Source of the DNA: Microglena sp. YARC
Taxonomy: Eukaryota; Chlorophyta; Chlorophyceae; Chlamydomonadales; Chlamydomonadaceae
Length of the DNA: 64,000 nt
Direction: 5' to 3'
Assembly (NCBI GenBank): GCA_022414725.1
Contig: CM039465.1
Span: forward strand, 37,370,890 to 37,434,889
Part shown: in pieces, positions 63,836 to 64,000 of the stretch
Position numbering within the stretch: the stretch's first letter is position 1
Layout of the letters: every line of letters begins with the position of its first letter
Translations under genes and position numbers: made by a program
The notes under the pieces: model-generated
What the model was told of the DNA's origin: nothing
The model's input: the letters and a program-made list of their open reading frames with translations, nothing else
Databases searched by the model: none

Positions 63836-63941
63836 GCGGAGAAACAGCTGGGTATGTTCAGTGCTGCGCCCAAGCAAAAAGGGGATTACACTGTTCGAGA
63901 TTACCTGGCCACTCCAGGCCAATCTTCAAATCCAAAGTCTG
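63836..63941 (+). CDS. Second exon of the unrecognised plus-strand protein
   Basis: Acceptor CATGGTCACAG, donor AAGTCTG|GTGAGC. AEKQLGMFSAAPKQKGDYTV, RDYLATPGQSSNPKS; phase 0 in, continuing KQLIAE of the exon at 60780, phase 1 out. The intron between them (3.05 kb) holds MITE-3, LINE copy 3, REP-A and three tandem repeats. Confidence 0.65.
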
Positions 63942-63964
63942 GTGAGCGCAACTCTTTGAACTGA

Positions 63965-64000
63965 TATCCTACACTCCACACTCCACACTCCACACTCCAA
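63965..64000 (+). repeat. ACACTCC tandem repeat at window edge
   Basis: Five ACTCCAC units running off the end. Confidence 0.9.

Overview
This is nuclear DNA of a eukaryote, extremely rich in repeats. The real coding sequence is in short exons with GT-AG introns. The window also holds non-LTR retrotransposon copies and several families of short inverted-repeat elements, and most of its length is tandem repeat. No bacterial operon, tRNA, rRNA or CRISPR was seen. A prokaryote-type Trp/Tyr permease, a pentapeptide-repeat protein and a beta-propeller/kinase protein together suggest a green or other photosynthetic alga. That placement is an inference.

Layout. 1-8.33 kb is a satellite of 102-bp units. 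From 26.7 kb down to 8.7 kb on the minus strand I can chain 11 exons of one gene. All ten junctions keep reading phase, giving 730 codons: a helical N-terminal part, a WD40-like propeller, a Ser-rich linker and the first residues of a protein kinase domain (glycine loop at 8.70 kb). The rest of the kinase must lie left of the window, so the 102-bp satellite sits inside one of its introns. 26.9-28.8 kb has no recognisable content. 28.8-31.4 kb carries two 5'-truncated LINE copies with (ATTAC)n tails and a 59-bp palindrome. 32.0-33.0 kb is the C-terminal exon of a Trp/Tyr-type permease (minus). 33.1-37.8 kb holds dispersed repeats and otherwise unassigned DNA. 37.9-48.0 kb is a minus-strand pentapeptide-repeat gene whose exon has been amplified into a 478-bp higher-order satellite. 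46.4-48.8 kb is a nest of short transposons. 49.4-53.7 kb is a plus-strand tandem series of exon-like units resembling ribosomal protein uS9, interrupted by two TA-flanked inverted-repeat transposons of about 1 kb. 53.8-59 kb is low-complexity DNA with a 1000-N assembly gap (58001-59000). 60.6-63.9 kb contains two plus-strand exons of an unrecognised protein separated by a 3-kb intron with a third LINE copy.

The most unusual property is systematic. Nearly every exon I could identify is flanked by extra copies of its own edge (a few dozen coding bases plus the splice donor or acceptor). Sometimes there are one or two copies; in two introns there are about 35, organised as higher-order satellites (four 134-bp monomers; three 160-bp monomers). 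Introns here appear to have grown by tandem duplication across exon-intron junctions, leaving long arrays of decoy splice sites. I know of no name for this pattern and rank it as the main finding.
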